This document shows positions 26,264 to 35,952 of a stretch of 64,000 nucleotides of DNA, one piece after another. The DNA is from Solobacterium sp. Lineage in GTDB: Bacteria; Bacillota_I; Bacilli_A; Erysipelotrichales; Erysipelotrichaceae. The first letter of the stretch is position 1. Each line of letters opens with the position of its first letter. The stretch covers positions 1 through 64,000 of the forward strand of contig JAILLA010000108.1 of the NCBI GenBank assembly GCA_024693325.1, in the 5' to 3' direction. The notes under the pieces are model-generated. The model ran no database searches, was not told where the DNA came from, and saw only the letters and a list, made by a program, of their open reading frames with translations. The translations under genes and the position numbers were made by a program.

Positions 26264-27109
26264 ATGAGAAAAGGTGTACAGCAGATCATGCTGGGAACTG
26301 TAACAAAAAACAGAGAACAGACAATGAACGCGTTGAACAGGATCAGGACAGCCGGCTATGACGGGATCGAACTGAACCGCTTTATGATCCACCCCAGTTC
26401 CCTGATGGTAAGGGCACTCACAAAGGCGGCAGGCATGCCGACGGGAAACGGCGGAAAGCTGGACTGGCATGAAATGCTCAGGAGCAGCGGACTGTCCGTG
26501 ATCAGTCTTCATGCTGATTTGGGATCACTGGAAAAGGAAACAGATGAAGTGATCAGGGAAGCGAAGAGTTTCAATACGGATACAGTGGTCATAACAGGGA
26601 TGTACCGGTTCGATTATTCTGATGAGTCATCTGTAAGAGAACTGGCAGGACGTCTGGACCAGACAGGAAAAACGCTGAAGGAAAATGGTCTGCATCTGCT
26701 TTATCACAATCACAATGTGGAACTGCTGCAGGTCAAGCCGGGTGTACGCGCATACGACATCCTGCTTGGCGAAACAGATCCGGAATATGTGAACTTTGAG
26801 TTTGACAGCTACTGGTTTACGGACGGAGGAGCCGATGCGGCAGGCTGGATGGAAAAGCTTGGTTCACGCATGAAGCTCTGGCATATCAATGACCGGGGAA
26901 GCAGGCAGAAAGGTCCGGCAATGACGCCGATCCTGAAAGCAGACAGTATGGAGCTTGGGACAGGAAACATGGATCTCGACCGACTGAAGGATATTGCTGT
27001 GGGCAATGGCATAGAAGCTGTCGTACTGGAAAGTCATAAGAACTGGATCGATAAAGATCCGCTGAAGAGTATTGAACTGAGTGCCGCATGGCTGAATGAG
27101 AGGTTCTGA
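26264..27109 (+). CDS. Sugar phosphate isomerase/epimerase (AP endonuclease 2-like TIM barrel)
   Basis: About 282 residues. The text GYDGIELNRFM, LLYHNHNVELL and VNFEFDSYWFTDGGADAAGWM marks the xylose isomerase-like TIM barrel family (PF01261), in which Glu, His and Asp bind a divalent metal. The last stretch has VVLESHKNW. It would interconvert keto and aldo sugars released by the neighbouring hydrolases. I place the start at 26264, where AAAGGGTGG precedes; the reading to 26183 overlaps GH2. Fifth-codon coupling to the next gene is tight: the stop at 27107-27109 lies one base before the GH78 ATG. Confidence 0.83.
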   Translation: MRKGVQQIMLGTVTKNREQTMNALNRIRTAGYDGIELNRFMIHPSSLMVRALTKAAGMPTGNGGKLDWHEMLRSSGLSVISLHADLGSLEKETDEVIREAKSFNTDTVVITGMYRFDYSDESSVRELAGRLDQTGKTLKENGLHLLYHNHNVELLQVKPGVRAYDILLGETDPEYVNFEFDSYWFTDGGADAAGWMEKLGSRMKLWHINDRGSRQKGPAMTPILKADSMELGTGNMDLDRLKDIAVGNGIEAVVLESHKNWIDKDPLKSIELSAAWLNERF

Positions 27110-27110
27110 T

Positions 27111-29378
27111 ATGGAAAAGAATCGTTATTACGGAACACTTCCTGCAGTCTGGCAGGCAAAATGGATCGATCCGGAGCTGCCGCATGATCCGTCTGTAAAG
27201 CAGCCTGCTTCAGTACTGCGCAAACAGTTTGAGGCAGGAACGATCAGGTCTGCAGTGCTTTATATGACATGCCATGGTCTTTATGAAGCATATCTGAACG
27301 GACAGCGTGTCGGAAACTTTGTGCTGGCACCGGGAACCGGTGACTATCGGAAACGTCTTTGTGTTCAGGCATATGATGTCTGTGATCTTCTGAAAACAGG
27401 AACAAATGAACTGATCGTCACACTGGGAGACGGCTGGTACCGGGGAAGTGTCGGTATTGACGGTCTGCGTAATTATTACGGTGAAGATATTGCGCTGCTT
27501 TGTCAGCTGGAAGCAGACGGAAAGGCGATCTGCTTCAGTGATGAGACCTGGGAAGCTTCCCAACAGGGACCGGTCAGGGTGAATGATCTTCAGCAGGGAG
27601 AAACGTATGATGCCCGGAAGGAAGAGATCACGGAATGGCACAATGTGACTGTCAGGGATTTCGAATACAGAAACCTGAAAGCGGATCAGAGCGTACCGGT
27701 CAGAGAACAGGAACGCTTTGAAGGAAAGATCATCAGAACACCAAACGGGGAAACGGTGATCGACTTCGGGCAGAACCTTGCCGGTTATACTGAGATCAGG
27801 GTCCATGCGGAAGCAGGACAGAAGATCACATTATGGCACGGGGAAACACTGGATGAAAACGGTAATTTCACCCAGAGCAACTTTGACCCGGGGGACCGCA
27901 ATCAAAACGGAGGCATTCCCCAGAAGACAGAGTATATCTGCAAAGACGGGGAAAATGTTTATCATCCCTCTTTCTGCATGTTCGGCTTCCGTTATGCGAA
28001 AGTTGAAACAGACATCGATCTTTCCGACGCGCAGTTTACAGCCATTGCTGTATATTCCGAAATGCCGCAGACAGGCTTCTTTACATGCGGGAATGAAGAT
28101 GTGAACAGGCTGTTTCTGAACAGCCTCTGGTCCATGCGTTCCAATTTCGTGGACATCCCGACCGACTGTCCGACAAGAGAAAGAGCAGGATGGACCGGTG
28201 ATGCCGGTGTATTTGCGCCGACTGCCGTATACCTGGCTGACTGCTATCCTGTGCTGAAAAAATGGCTGGAAGAATGCCGCATTGCACAGCATGACAACGG
28301 TCTTGTAGAGAATATCGCACCGGTGAACAACAGCGGAAGCGTGATCTCGAACATGCTGCAGGGATCCGCAGGATGGGGCGATGCATGTATCCTGGTACCA
28401 TGGGCTTTATATAATGCATATGGAAAGAAAGAGATCCTGTCAGAAAATTACCGTATGATGAAAGGATGGATGGCTTTCTGTGAAAAGCGTGCGTCAAAAA
28501 CACGGCTTGGAAACATGAAAAACCCTTATAAGAAATATCTGGTCGATGAAGGCTTCCATTTCGGGGAATGGTGCCAGCCGGATGTGGACAATACCGAGGC
28601 GATGAAGCAGACCATGATGCACGGCAATCCGGAGGTCGCAACAGCATACTACTTCCGGTCCGCATCCTTGATGAAACAGATCGCAGAGATACTCGGGAAA
28701 AACACAGACGCAAGGAAATACGCTGAGATCGCGGAGAATGCGAAACTGGCATATCGGTATACCTGCACAAAGAACGGCAGGATCGAATCTGAGCGGCAGT
28801 GTGAATATGTCCGTCCGCTGGCCTTCGGACTGCTGGATGGGGATGAAGCGGAAGATGCTGCATACGCACTGAATGAACTTGTGAAAAAGAACGGATATCA
28901 CCTGAATACCGGTTTCCTTTCCACACCGGATCTGTGCCGGGTACTGGCGGATCATGGTTATGCGGATATGGCATACCGTCTGCTGCTTCAGGAAGAATGC
29001 CCGGGCTGGCTGTATGCTGTCAGAAAAGGAGCGACTACGATCTGGGAAACATGGGACGGGATCCGTGAAGACGGTACCGTACATGATTCACTGAATCACT
29101 ACTCTTACGGAGCCATCAGCGGCTGGCTGTTCAGCGGGGTATGCGGCATTCATCTGAATGCCGGCAGGATCACGGTCAAACCGCAGCCTTCCGAACTGCT
29201 CGGATATGCATGTGCCCGCTGGAATTCTCCTGTCGGAACGATCGAAAGCAATTGGAAATACGGGTCAGGAAAGCTGATCCTGGATATCACTGTACCGCTT
29301 GAAGCAGAGATCGAACTGCCGGATGGCAGAAAGGAGTCTGCAGGGAAAGGAGCACACCACTATGAAATACTTCTGTAA
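27111..29378 (+). CDS. GH78 alpha-L-rhamnosidase-like hydrolase
   Basis: About 755 residues, with two beta-sandwich domains (RKQF... and the YLNGQRVG strand) and then an (alpha/alpha)6 barrel. The barrel opens with DCPTRERAGWTGDAGVF, the signature of bacterial alpha-L-rhamnosidases, and the C-terminal beta domain includes GHQ-free text SPVGTIESNW. It would remove terminal rhamnose, or a related deoxy sugar, from a glycoside. No signal peptide, so the substrate must be imported. GAGAGG precedes the ATG at 27111. The reading from 27096 overlaps the upstream gene and has no RBS. It overlaps the next gene by 17 bases. Confidence 0.85.
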   Translation: MEKNRYYGTLPAVWQAKWIDPELPHDPSVKQPASVLRKQFEAGTIRSAVLYMTCHGLYEAYLNGQRVGNFVLAPGTGDYRKRLCVQAYDVCDLLKTGTNELIVTLGDGWYRGSVGIDGLRNYYGEDIALLCQLEADGKAICFSDETWEASQQGPVRVNDLQQGETYDARKEEITEWHNVTVRDFEYRNLKADQSVPVREQERFEGKIIRTPNGETVIDFGQNLAGYTEIRVHAEAGQKITLWHGETLDENGNFTQSNFDPGDRNQNGGIPQKTEYICKDGENVYHPSFCMFGFRYAKVETDIDLSDAQFTAIAVYSEMPQTGFFTCGNEDVNRLFLNSLWSMRSNFVDIPTDCPTRERAGWTGDAGVFAPTAVYLADCYPVLKKWLEECRIAQHDNGLVENIAPVNNSGSVISNMLQGSAGWGDACILVPWALYNAYGKKEILSENYRMMKGWMAFCEKRASKTRLGNMKNPYKKYLVDEGFHFGEWCQPDVDNTEAMKQTMMHGNPEVATAYYFRSASLMKQIAEILGKNTDARKYAEIAENAKLAYRYTCTKNGRIESERQCEYVRPLAFGLLDGDEAEDAAYALNELVKKNGYHLNTGFLSTPDLCRVLADHGYADMAYRLLLQEECPGWLYAVRKGATTIWETWDGIREDGTVHDSLNHYSYGAISGWLFSGVCGIHLNAGRITVKPQPSELLGYACARWNSPVGTIESNWKYGSGKLILDITVPLEAEIELPDGRKESAGKGAHHYEILL

Positions 29379-31170
29379 TCCTCTGAATATCAATTATCGT
29401 TATCAGTTCAATGCGGACCCGAGAAAGCATGGACAGCTGCAGATCTGCAGGGAAGCCGCAGATCCTTCAATGATTTGCTTTCAGGGAAGATACTGGATCT
29501 TTGCGTCCATGACGCTGGGTGTCTGGGTATCGGATGATCTGGTGAGCTGGGAGAATCACCGTCTGCCGGCAGAACTGCCCTTATATGATTACGCGCCGGA
29601 TGTACGGGTGATCGGAGACTATGTATATTACTGTGCTTCCAACCGGGAACATGCCTGTAATTATTACCGGACAAAGGATATCCTGAACGGTCCTTATGAG
29701 AAGATCGAAGGAACATTCCCGTTCTGGGATCCCAACCTGTTCCGGGATGATGACGGCAGAATGTATTTCTACTGGGGCTGCTCCAATACGACACCGGTAT
29801 ACGGTGTTGAGGTTGACCCTGAAACACTGAAACCTGTCACGGAAAAGAAAGAACTGCTCTTCGGTGACCCGCACCATATCGGATATGAGAGGATCGGCGA
29901 AAACAATACAACACTTCCTGCATCAGAGGAAGAAGTTGAGGCAAAATATCAGGCTTACCTGAAACACAGCGGGGTGCCGGAGGACCGTCTGCCGCCGGGT
30001 GTGGCACCGCTGATCAGGGGCATGTTTACCAACCGCCCGTATATTGAAGGCGCATGGATGACAAAGCACTGCGGGAAATACCATCTGCAGTATGCGTCGC
30101 CCGGTACGCAGTACAACACGTATTCCGATGCTGTGTATGTCGGAGAAACACCGCTCGGACCGTTCGTCCTAGCGGAAAACAGTCCGTACTCCTACAAACC
30201 GGGCGGATTTATTCCCGGTGCAGGACATGGTTCCACAATGCAGGATGACCAGGGCAACTGGTGGCATACTTCCACAATGCGTATTTCCGTAAACCATGAT
30301 TTTGAACGCAGAGTCGGTCTCTGGCCGGCAGGCTTTGATCAGGACGGGGAGCTGTACTGTAATCAGCGCTACGGTGACTGGCCGATGAGCTGCTCAGGCT
30401 TTCGTCAGGATGCCTGGAGGGATCCGGAGTGGATGCTGTTAAGCGTGAACAAAGCAATGAGCGCTTCCTCCTGCACAGAAGGACACGGACCGGAAAAGGC
30501 GGCTGAAGAAAATGTGCAGACCTGGTGGAGAGCAGAAACAAACAGCAGAGATGAATGGCTGATGCTGGATCTTGGAAAAGAGTTCTCTGTCCATGCCATC
30601 CAGGTGAACTTTGCGGATGATCATATCGACATTCCCTGTCCCGGTGAGATCCGTCCGGGCTCCCAGGCACGCTATATCGAAGAACGTGATCTGAAGACAC
30701 AATGGAAACTGGAAGGATCTTCTGACGGAACAAATTGGTTCGTTATAGAGGACAAGAGTAATGTGGATACAGATCTCTCCCATGACCTGATCGTCAGGGA
30801 AGAAGGTCTGCAGATCCGTTATCTGCGTTTAAGTAATATTGCTGTTCCGTATGAACAGAACCCCTGTGTTTCCGGTCTGCGGGTATTCGGACTGGGCGAG
30901 GGAGAAAAGCCGGCTGTACCGGAATTCAGCGCAGAGCGTTCCGGGAGTCTGGATATGCTGGTAAATATCGAACCGCAGGAAAACACCCTTGGATACAATA
31001 TCCTGTTCGGATCATCGGAAGAAAAACTGTATCACAGTATGATGGTGTTTGAACCGGGAGAACACCGGATCGGTGCCCTGATCGATGGAAGAAACTATGT
31101 GATAAGAGTGGATGCCTTTAATGAAAACAGAATCACAGAAGGCATATGCAGGAAAATGGAGGAAGAATAA
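29362..31170 (+). CDS. GH43-like glycoside hydrolase with C-terminal discoidin-type domain
   Basis: The 602-residue enzyme has a five-bladed propeller: DPSMICFQGRYWIF and PDVRVIGDYVYYCAS hold the likely catalytic Asp strands, WDPNLFRDDDGRMYFYWG is the metal strand, and IEGAWMTKHCGKY the catalytic Glu. From about residue 355 a discoidin (F5/8 type C) domain, with SSCTEGHGPEKAAEE and WLMLDLGKEFSVHAIQ, would bind sugar. Ends with a fibronectin-like stretch. It probably releases arabinose, xylose or galactose. AAAGGAG precedes the ATG at 29362; the earlier in-frame codon (29299) is inside GH78. Confidence 0.82.
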   Translation: MKYFCNPLNINYRYQFNADPRKHGQLQICREAADPSMICFQGRYWIFASMTLGVWVSDDLVSWENHRLPAELPLYDYAPDVRVIGDYVYYCASNREHACNYYRTKDILNGPYEKIEGTFPFWDPNLFRDDDGRMYFYWGCSNTTPVYGVEVDPETLKPVTEKKELLFGDPHHIGYERIGENNTTLPASEEEVEAKYQAYLKHSGVPEDRLPPGVAPLIRGMFTNRPYIEGAWMTKHCGKYHLQYASPGTQYNTYSDAVYVGETPLGPFVLAENSPYSYKPGGFIPGAGHGSTMQDDQGNWWHTSTMRISVNHDFERRVGLWPAGFDQDGELYCNQRYGDWPMSCSGFRQDAWRDPEWMLLSVNKAMSASSCTEGHGPEKAAEENVQTWWRAETNSRDEWLMLDLGKEFSVHAIQVNFADDHIDIPCPGEIRPGSQARYIEERDLKTQWKLEGSSDGTNWFVIEDKSNVDTDLSHDLIVREEGLQIRYLRLSNIAVPYEQNPCVSGLRVFGLGEGEKPAVPEFSAERSGSLDMLVNIEPQENTLGYNILFGSSEEKLYHSMMVFEPGEHRIGALIDGRNYVIRVDAFNENRITEGICRKMEEE

Positions 31171-31171
31171 T

Positions 31172-32455
31172 ATGACATTTCCGAAAGGATTTCTGATCGG
31201 TGCCGCAACTGCTGCGCACCAGGTAGAAGGAAACAATATTCACAGTGATTACTGGGCACAGGAACATATGCCCCATACCAGTTTTACCGAACCAAGCGGT
31301 GAAGCCTGCGACCATTACAACCGTTATGAAGAAGATATTCAGCTGATGGCAGATGCAGGACTGAATGCCTATCGTTTTTCAGTGGAATGGGCAAGGATCG
31401 AACCGGAAGAAGGAAAGTTCGATGAGAATGAGATCGAGCATTACCGTAAGGTCATTGCCTGCTGCAGACAGCACCATATTGAACCGCTTGTCACATTAAT
31501 GCATTTCACCAGTCCGGTATGGCTGATCAGAAAAGGCGGATGGGAAGCAGAAAGCACAGTGGAATATTTCCGCAGATATGCGTCATATGTAACGCAGAAA
31601 CTCGGATCTGAACTGAATTACATCTGTACGATCAATGAAGCAAATATGGGACTCCAGCTGGCTGCGATCTCAAAAAGATTCCGTCTGATGGCAGAACAGG
31701 CTGCGAAAAACGCAAAGAAAGCAGAGGGGACTGTCCAGGTGGGCATGAACTTTGAAAAGATGATGGAGAACATGAAGTATGCGGCAATGGAAAATGCTGA
31801 GATATTCGGCACACCGCAGCCTCAGATCTTCGTCAGTTCCCGTACACCGGAAGGTGATCTTCTGGTCATGAGAGCACACCAGGCCGCAAAACAGGCGATC
31901 AAAGAACTGTATCCTGATATCAAAGTCGGCATCACACTGTCCATGCATGACCTGCAGGCGCTGCCCGGCGGAGAGCAGTTTGAACAGGCTGCCTGGGAAG
32001 AAGAGTTTACACATTATCTGCCTTATCTTGAAGGCGATGACTTCCTGGGAGTACAGAACTATACCAGAACCCAATACGGTCCGGAAGGACAGCTGCCGTG
32101 TCCGGAAGGAGCGGAACTGACCCAGATGGATTATGAATTCTATCCGGAAGCCCTGGAACATGTCATCCGCCGTGTTCATGAAGATTTCAAAGGGGACCTG
32201 ATCGTAACGGAAAACGGCGTAGCAGTTTCTGATGATACGAGAAGAGTGGAATTCATCCGCAGAGCCCTGCAGGGTGTGAAAAACTGCATGGATGACGGTA
32301 TCCCCGTAAAGGGATACTGCTACTGGAGCCTGATGGATAATTTTGAGTGGCAGAAGGGCTTCAGCATGACATTCGGTCTGATCGCGGTCGACCGCAGCAC
32401 CCAGACAAGAATTCCGAAAGATAGTCTGAAATATCTCGGAAGTTTTGCCGGATGA
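31172..32455 (+). CDS. GH1 beta-glycosidase
   Basis: The 427-residue enzyme has acid/base Glu156 in CTINEAN and nucleophile Glu347 in VTENGVA. The TFNEP motif is changed to TINEA, but the Glu is kept. Other GH1 marks are YRFSVEWARIEPEEG, MHFTSPVWL and SLMDNFEWQKGF. It cleaves terminal beta-glucosides or related sugars in the cytoplasm. GGAGGAAG lies before the ATG, one base after the GH43 stop, so it is the last gene of the six-gene operon. A terminator follows. Confidence 0.88.
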   Translation: MTFPKGFLIGAATAAHQVEGNNIHSDYWAQEHMPHTSFTEPSGEACDHYNRYEEDIQLMADAGLNAYRFSVEWARIEPEEGKFDENEIEHYRKVIACCRQHHIEPLVTLMHFTSPVWLIRKGGWEAESTVEYFRRYASYVTQKLGSELNYICTINEANMGLQLAAISKRFRLMAEQAAKNAKKAEGTVQVGMNFEKMMENMKYAAMENAEIFGTPQPQIFVSSRTPEGDLLVMRAHQAAKQAIKELYPDIKVGITLSMHDLQALPGGEQFEQAAWEEEFTHYLPYLEGDDFLGVQNYTRTQYGPEGQLPCPEGAELTQMDYEFYPEALEHVIRRVHEDFKGDLIVTENGVAVSDDTRRVEFIRRALQGVKNCMDDGIPVKGYCYWSLMDNFEWQKGFSMTFGLIAVDRSTQTRIPKDSLKYLGSFAG

Positions 32456-32471
32456 TCAGCAGAATACAGAA

Positions 32472-32504
32472 AATGGATGAGATCATGTGTCTCATCCATT
32501 TTTA
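32472..32504 (+). terminator. Intrinsic terminator closing the six-gene glycoside operon
   Basis: A perfect 11-bp stem, AATGGATGAGA (32472-32482) with TCTCATCCATT (32490-32500), is followed by T's. Confidence 0.85.
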
Positions 32505-32954
32505 TGAGGTTTTAAATGCAGAAGAAAGACCGTACACCAGTGCCGTAATGACACCGACTGCGGAAAGAAGATGAATGTTTGTGCAGATGCGTTACGTAAA
32601 GCTCTTTCGCACATGACGTATAGTTTTTGCGGAACAGTGTGAGCAGATGCTGGACCCCAGGAAGCCGGCTGCACCGGTTAACAGCTATATAGTTAATTCT
32701 TTTGATCGATTGACACGATTGACACAGAGATAAGAAACAGCAGAAATCAAGCGGCATTTGATAATTTGCGTTTTTGTTTCCGGATTAATAAATTGCATGT
32801 GCTTCGGACTGTCATGCTATCATCAGTTAATCAGAACAGACTTCGCTGACTTGCAGCATCGGAGTATAATGTTAAAAACAGAATATAATTTCAGATACAC
32901 ATGATAAGAATGCATGAAACCGAACATAAAACAAGAACTGATGAGGAATGAATT
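32505..32954. other. Gene-free stretch between GH1 and the second AraC gene
   Basis: No coding frame here has family-like text or a ribosome site. It contains a tandem 9-base repeat GATTGACAC (32708-32725) and, near the right end, a promoter for the AraC gene: TTCGCT (32842-32847) and TATAAT (32865-32870), spacer 17. The rest shows nothing that I can name. Confidence 0.5.
32842..32870 (+). promoter_or_regulatory. Candidate promoter of the second AraC gene
   Basis: TTCGCT and TATAAT are separated by 17 bases and lie 85 bases before the AraC start. Confidence 0.45.
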
Positions 32955-34172
32955 ATGAGATTCACGTCTGCCGAAATTGATGAACGTCTGAAGACTTTTT
33001 CAGAACTGCTTTCCTATAACTCGGTCTGCTTTGTCTGGACCTATGATACGGAAGGGACTCTTCTGTCTTCCAATTGTCCGTATCCCGGTCTGGATTTAAT
33101 ATTCCGAAATACCGATTGTTTCCAGTTCATGATCGATCAGGTTCAGGATCCGGCACCGCTGATGCTCAGCAGTAATTACGGACTTGTCTGGGGGGCTGTA
33201 TATGAAACCGGAGATGAAGCAAAAAGAATTCATGTGATAGGTCCGGTCTTATCCCATGAAATAAGTCCGGCGGAGATGGAACATATTATCAGCGGCAGAA
33301 TCAGCATGAAATGGAAACCGCGTTTTCTGGAATTCATGAGAGCTCTTCCGGTTCTCAGTCCGCTGATGTTCATACACAGAATCATGATGATGCATCACTT
33401 TATTACCGGAGAAAAGATCGCTGTCAGTGATGTGATTATGCAGAAGGAAAAGAAAAAAAGATGGCCGAAAAAATCGGATGAACCGAAAGAATACGCTGAC
33501 AGAATCCAGGTATATATGTCTGAACAGTCGCTGCTCAGCATGATCCGCAACGGTGATCTGAATTACGGGAGTATTATTGACAAAGTTTCGAGAAATCTGG
33601 TCGGAAAGGATATACTTTCCTCAAATGCACTTCAAAATGCAAAACTCGGACAGGTTCAGTTTATTGCGCTTTGTACCCATGCGGCGATTGAAGGAGGTCT
33701 GCCGGCAGAAACAGCATACAACCGGAAAGATGCTTATGTACAGGAAGTGGAAAGGGCTCAGAGTGTTACGGAGGTCAGCCAGATCGGCAGGGAACTGTAC
33801 GCGGATTTTGTGCAGCTGGTCCATAAGCAAAAGAACAGTCTTCCTTACAGCAAACCGGTCCGGAGTACCTGCGATTATATTCAGAATCATCTGGGAGACA
33901 AACTGTCTACAGGGCTTCTTGCAGAGCGTGTAGGCTATGCGGACTATTATCTTTCCCGTATCTTTAAGAAAGAAACCGGAATCAGTATTGATGAGTATAC
34001 AAGGAATGCAAGAGTGGAGCGGGCCAAGGTTCTTCTGGTGTCAACAAAGGATTCAATTCAGGATATCGCGGCAGCATTGGGATTCGGAGAGCGGAATTAT
34101 TTTGCTGTAACATTTAAAAAAGTGACAGGAATACCGCCTGCCGCCTATCGGAAAAAACATTTGAAAATGTGA
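32955..34172 (+). CDS. AraC-family regulator, copy 2
   Basis: The 405-residue protein shares the unusual N-terminal domain of copies 1 and 3 (FVWTYDTEGTLLSSNCPYPG, IHVIGPVL, LPVLSPLMF) and ends in two AraC helix-turn-helix motifs (LSTGLLAERVGYADYYLSRIF and IQDIAAALGFGERNYFAVTFKKVTG). AUG is preceded by GAGGAAT. It points the same way as the following GPH-GH2 pair, unlike copies 1 and 3, and a terminator separates them, so it can act as a separate activator of them. Confidence 0.85.
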   Translation: MRFTSAEIDERLKTFSELLSYNSVCFVWTYDTEGTLLSSNCPYPGLDLIFRNTDCFQFMIDQVQDPAPLMLSSNYGLVWGAVYETGDEAKRIHVIGPVLSHEISPAEMEHIISGRISMKWKPRFLEFMRALPVLSPLMFIHRIMMMHHFITGEKIAVSDVIMQKEKKKRWPKKSDEPKEYADRIQVYMSEQSLLSMIRNGDLNYGSIIDKVSRNLVGKDILSSNALQNAKLGQVQFIALCTHAAIEGGLPAETAYNRKDAYVQEVERAQSVTEVSQIGRELYADFVQLVHKQKNSLPYSKPVRSTCDYIQNHLGDKLSTGLLAERVGYADYYLSRIFKKETGISIDEYTRNARVERAKVLLVSTKDSIQDIAAALGFGERNYFAVTFKKVTGIPPAAYRKKHLKM

Positions 34173-34205
34173 AACGGACAGTTCATATAATAAGCACAGA
34201 AAAGA

Positions 34206-34247
34206 TATTTGCTTTGCAGTAAATAAAGCAAATATTTTATTTTTTTA
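34206..34247 (+). terminator. AT-rich intrinsic terminator after AraC copy 2
   Basis: A perfect 11-bp stem, ATATTTGCTTT (34206-34216) with AAAGCAAATAT (34226-34236), is followed by TTTATTTTTTT. Confidence 0.75.
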
Positions 34248-34387
34248 TCCAGATATTACATATTTTGCTTTCTTTCTATATGCGATACTTCAAATGGAAA
34301 AACTCAGAGGAAGCAGTGAAGAACAGAAAGGCGCCTTGTTTGCCTGTGTTCCCCAGGTGGTTCTGAATCTAAAAAAGGAGATAGAAA

Positions 34388-35854
34388 ATGAGTACTGCAA
34401 ACAATGTGTCCACAGCGGACAAAAAAGTATATACCAGCGCAAAACCCTGGCAGATATGGTTCTATTCCTGTGTGCCTGCCGTGGGCAACTTCTTCATGAT
34501 CGTATTTACATTAAATGCATATATTGCAAAAGGAGGATACGGACTGGCGACTGCTGTTGCGGCATCTGTCGTATCCGCAGGAAAATTGTTTGATGCGGTT
34601 ACCGATCCGATCTGTGCAGTTATTTGTGCAAAGATAAACAGCAAGAAATATGGTGCGGTCCGTCCGATTCTGGCACTTGGCCTGGCTCTCCTGATCTTCT
34701 CGGTTGTCGGTGTGATGTGGCTCTTCCCCGGCAAGGGATTAATTCCGTACACAATCTGCTATATGAGTTATGTGCTCGGACGTACGATTCATAATCAGGG
34801 AAAGAATATTGCGTCCAATCTGATTACAAACAATCCGAAGCAGCGTCCTCTCATCGGTCGCTATTCCCAGTATTATGTCATGATTCTGACAACAATGCTG
34901 TCATTGTGGAGAGCAAAGGTTCTCTTCCCGAAATATGGTGGCATGACGTTCGAAATGATGCAGGACATCGGTCTCGCCTGTGTGATCGTCTGCACGGTGA
35001 TGGATATCCTGGCATTCATCGCCCTGAAAGACTGTGATACATATGAAAATGTCGCAGCTCATCACAGACCCGGTGTCAAAGTCAGCCTGATTGACATGTT
35101 CGGCATGCTGAAGCACAACTCCGCATTCCTGACCGGCGCAATCGCCGATGCAACAGACAAACTGGCAAACGAAGTCGCATCCGCTGCTGTTGTCAGCACA
35201 CTGGTATTCGGAATTCTGATCGGAAACTACAGATTCACCGGTGACATCAGCATCTACACAACCATTGCCACACTGATTACAGTCACATTTATTACCGGCA
35301 GAGCAAAAAAGATCGGTGCCGGAAAAGCATATCTTCAGTACACATGGATTGCATGCGGAATCGCTGCGGCAATGTTCTTCTTCTTCCTGTTCTGTGATTA
35401 TACTCAGGTCAGTGTTTCGCCTGTTCCGACATTTATCTTCATTGTTCTGTATTCACTGCTGACAGCCTCGAAGGCAACAACGCAGTCCTGTGTAACAACA
35501 ATGTATCAGGATATTGCGGACTATGAATTCTATCTGACCGGCAAATATGAACCGGGTCTGGTTGTCGCAACAATTACAATGCTCGGAAAAATCGTTGCTT
35601 CGGTCGGCGGCGTTCTGACAGCTGCCATGCTGGCAACGATCGGATATGTTGCCGACGTTCCGCAGCCCGGAGATCCGTCCAATCCGAAACTGTTCGCTGT
35701 CACAATGATAATGTGGCTCGGCATGATGATCTTCGGATGGGTCAGCTCAATTATCGCAATGCACTGGTATCCGCTATCCGCTGAAAAGATGGTTGAGATC
35801 CAGGAAGCGAATGCAAAGCGCAAGGCTGAAAACCTGGCAGCACAGAAACACTGA
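34388..35854 (+). CDS. GPH-family glycoside:cation symporter, cassette 2
   Basis: The 488-residue MFS protein shows the GPH marks: KLFDAVTDPICAVICAK in the first loop and NNPKQRPLIGRYSQ in the second, with about 12 membrane helices. It imports a glycoside with a cation. AAAAAAGGAG precedes the ATG. The terminator after it (35877-35910) is weak-to-moderate and stands before the GH2 gene, so read-through or a promoter of its own must serve GH2. Confidence 0.87.
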   Translation: MSTANNVSTADKKVYTSAKPWQIWFYSCVPAVGNFFMIVFTLNAYIAKGGYGLATAVAASVVSAGKLFDAVTDPICAVICAKINSKKYGAVRPILALGLALLIFSVVGVMWLFPGKGLIPYTICYMSYVLGRTIHNQGKNIASNLITNNPKQRPLIGRYSQYYVMILTTMLSLWRAKVLFPKYGGMTFEMMQDIGLACVIVCTVMDILAFIALKDCDTYENVAAHHRPGVKVSLIDMFGMLKHNSAFLTGAIADATDKLANEVASAAVVSTLVFGILIGNYRFTGDISIYTTIATLITVTFITGRAKKIGAGKAYLQYTWIACGIAAAMFFFFLFCDYTQVSVSPVPTFIFIVLYSLLTASKATTQSCVTTMYQDIADYEFYLTGKYEPGLVVATITMLGKIVASVGGVLTAAMLATIGYVADVPQPGDPSNPKLFAVTMIMWLGMMIFGWVSSIIAMHWYPLSAEKMVEIQEANAKRKAENLAAQKH

Positions 35855-35876
35855 AAACAGTTTCTTTCATCAGACG

Positions 35877-35910
35877 AAAAGCCTCTGAAGCAAAAGTCAG
35901 AGGTTTTCTT
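35877..35910 (+). terminator. Intrinsic terminator between GPH and GH2 of cassette 2
   Basis: CCTCTGA and TCAGAGG pair, flanked by AAAAG and TTTTCTT, so it may work in both directions. Confidence 0.7.
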
Positions 35911-35952
35911 AAAAAGAGATGCACTGATGAAATATGAATTGGAGTGAGAAAA

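Noticed and set aside
26600-26630. GGTTCGATT-like tRNA T-loop text
   Set aside because: It lies inside a well-supported isomerase gene and no cloverleaf can be drawn around it.
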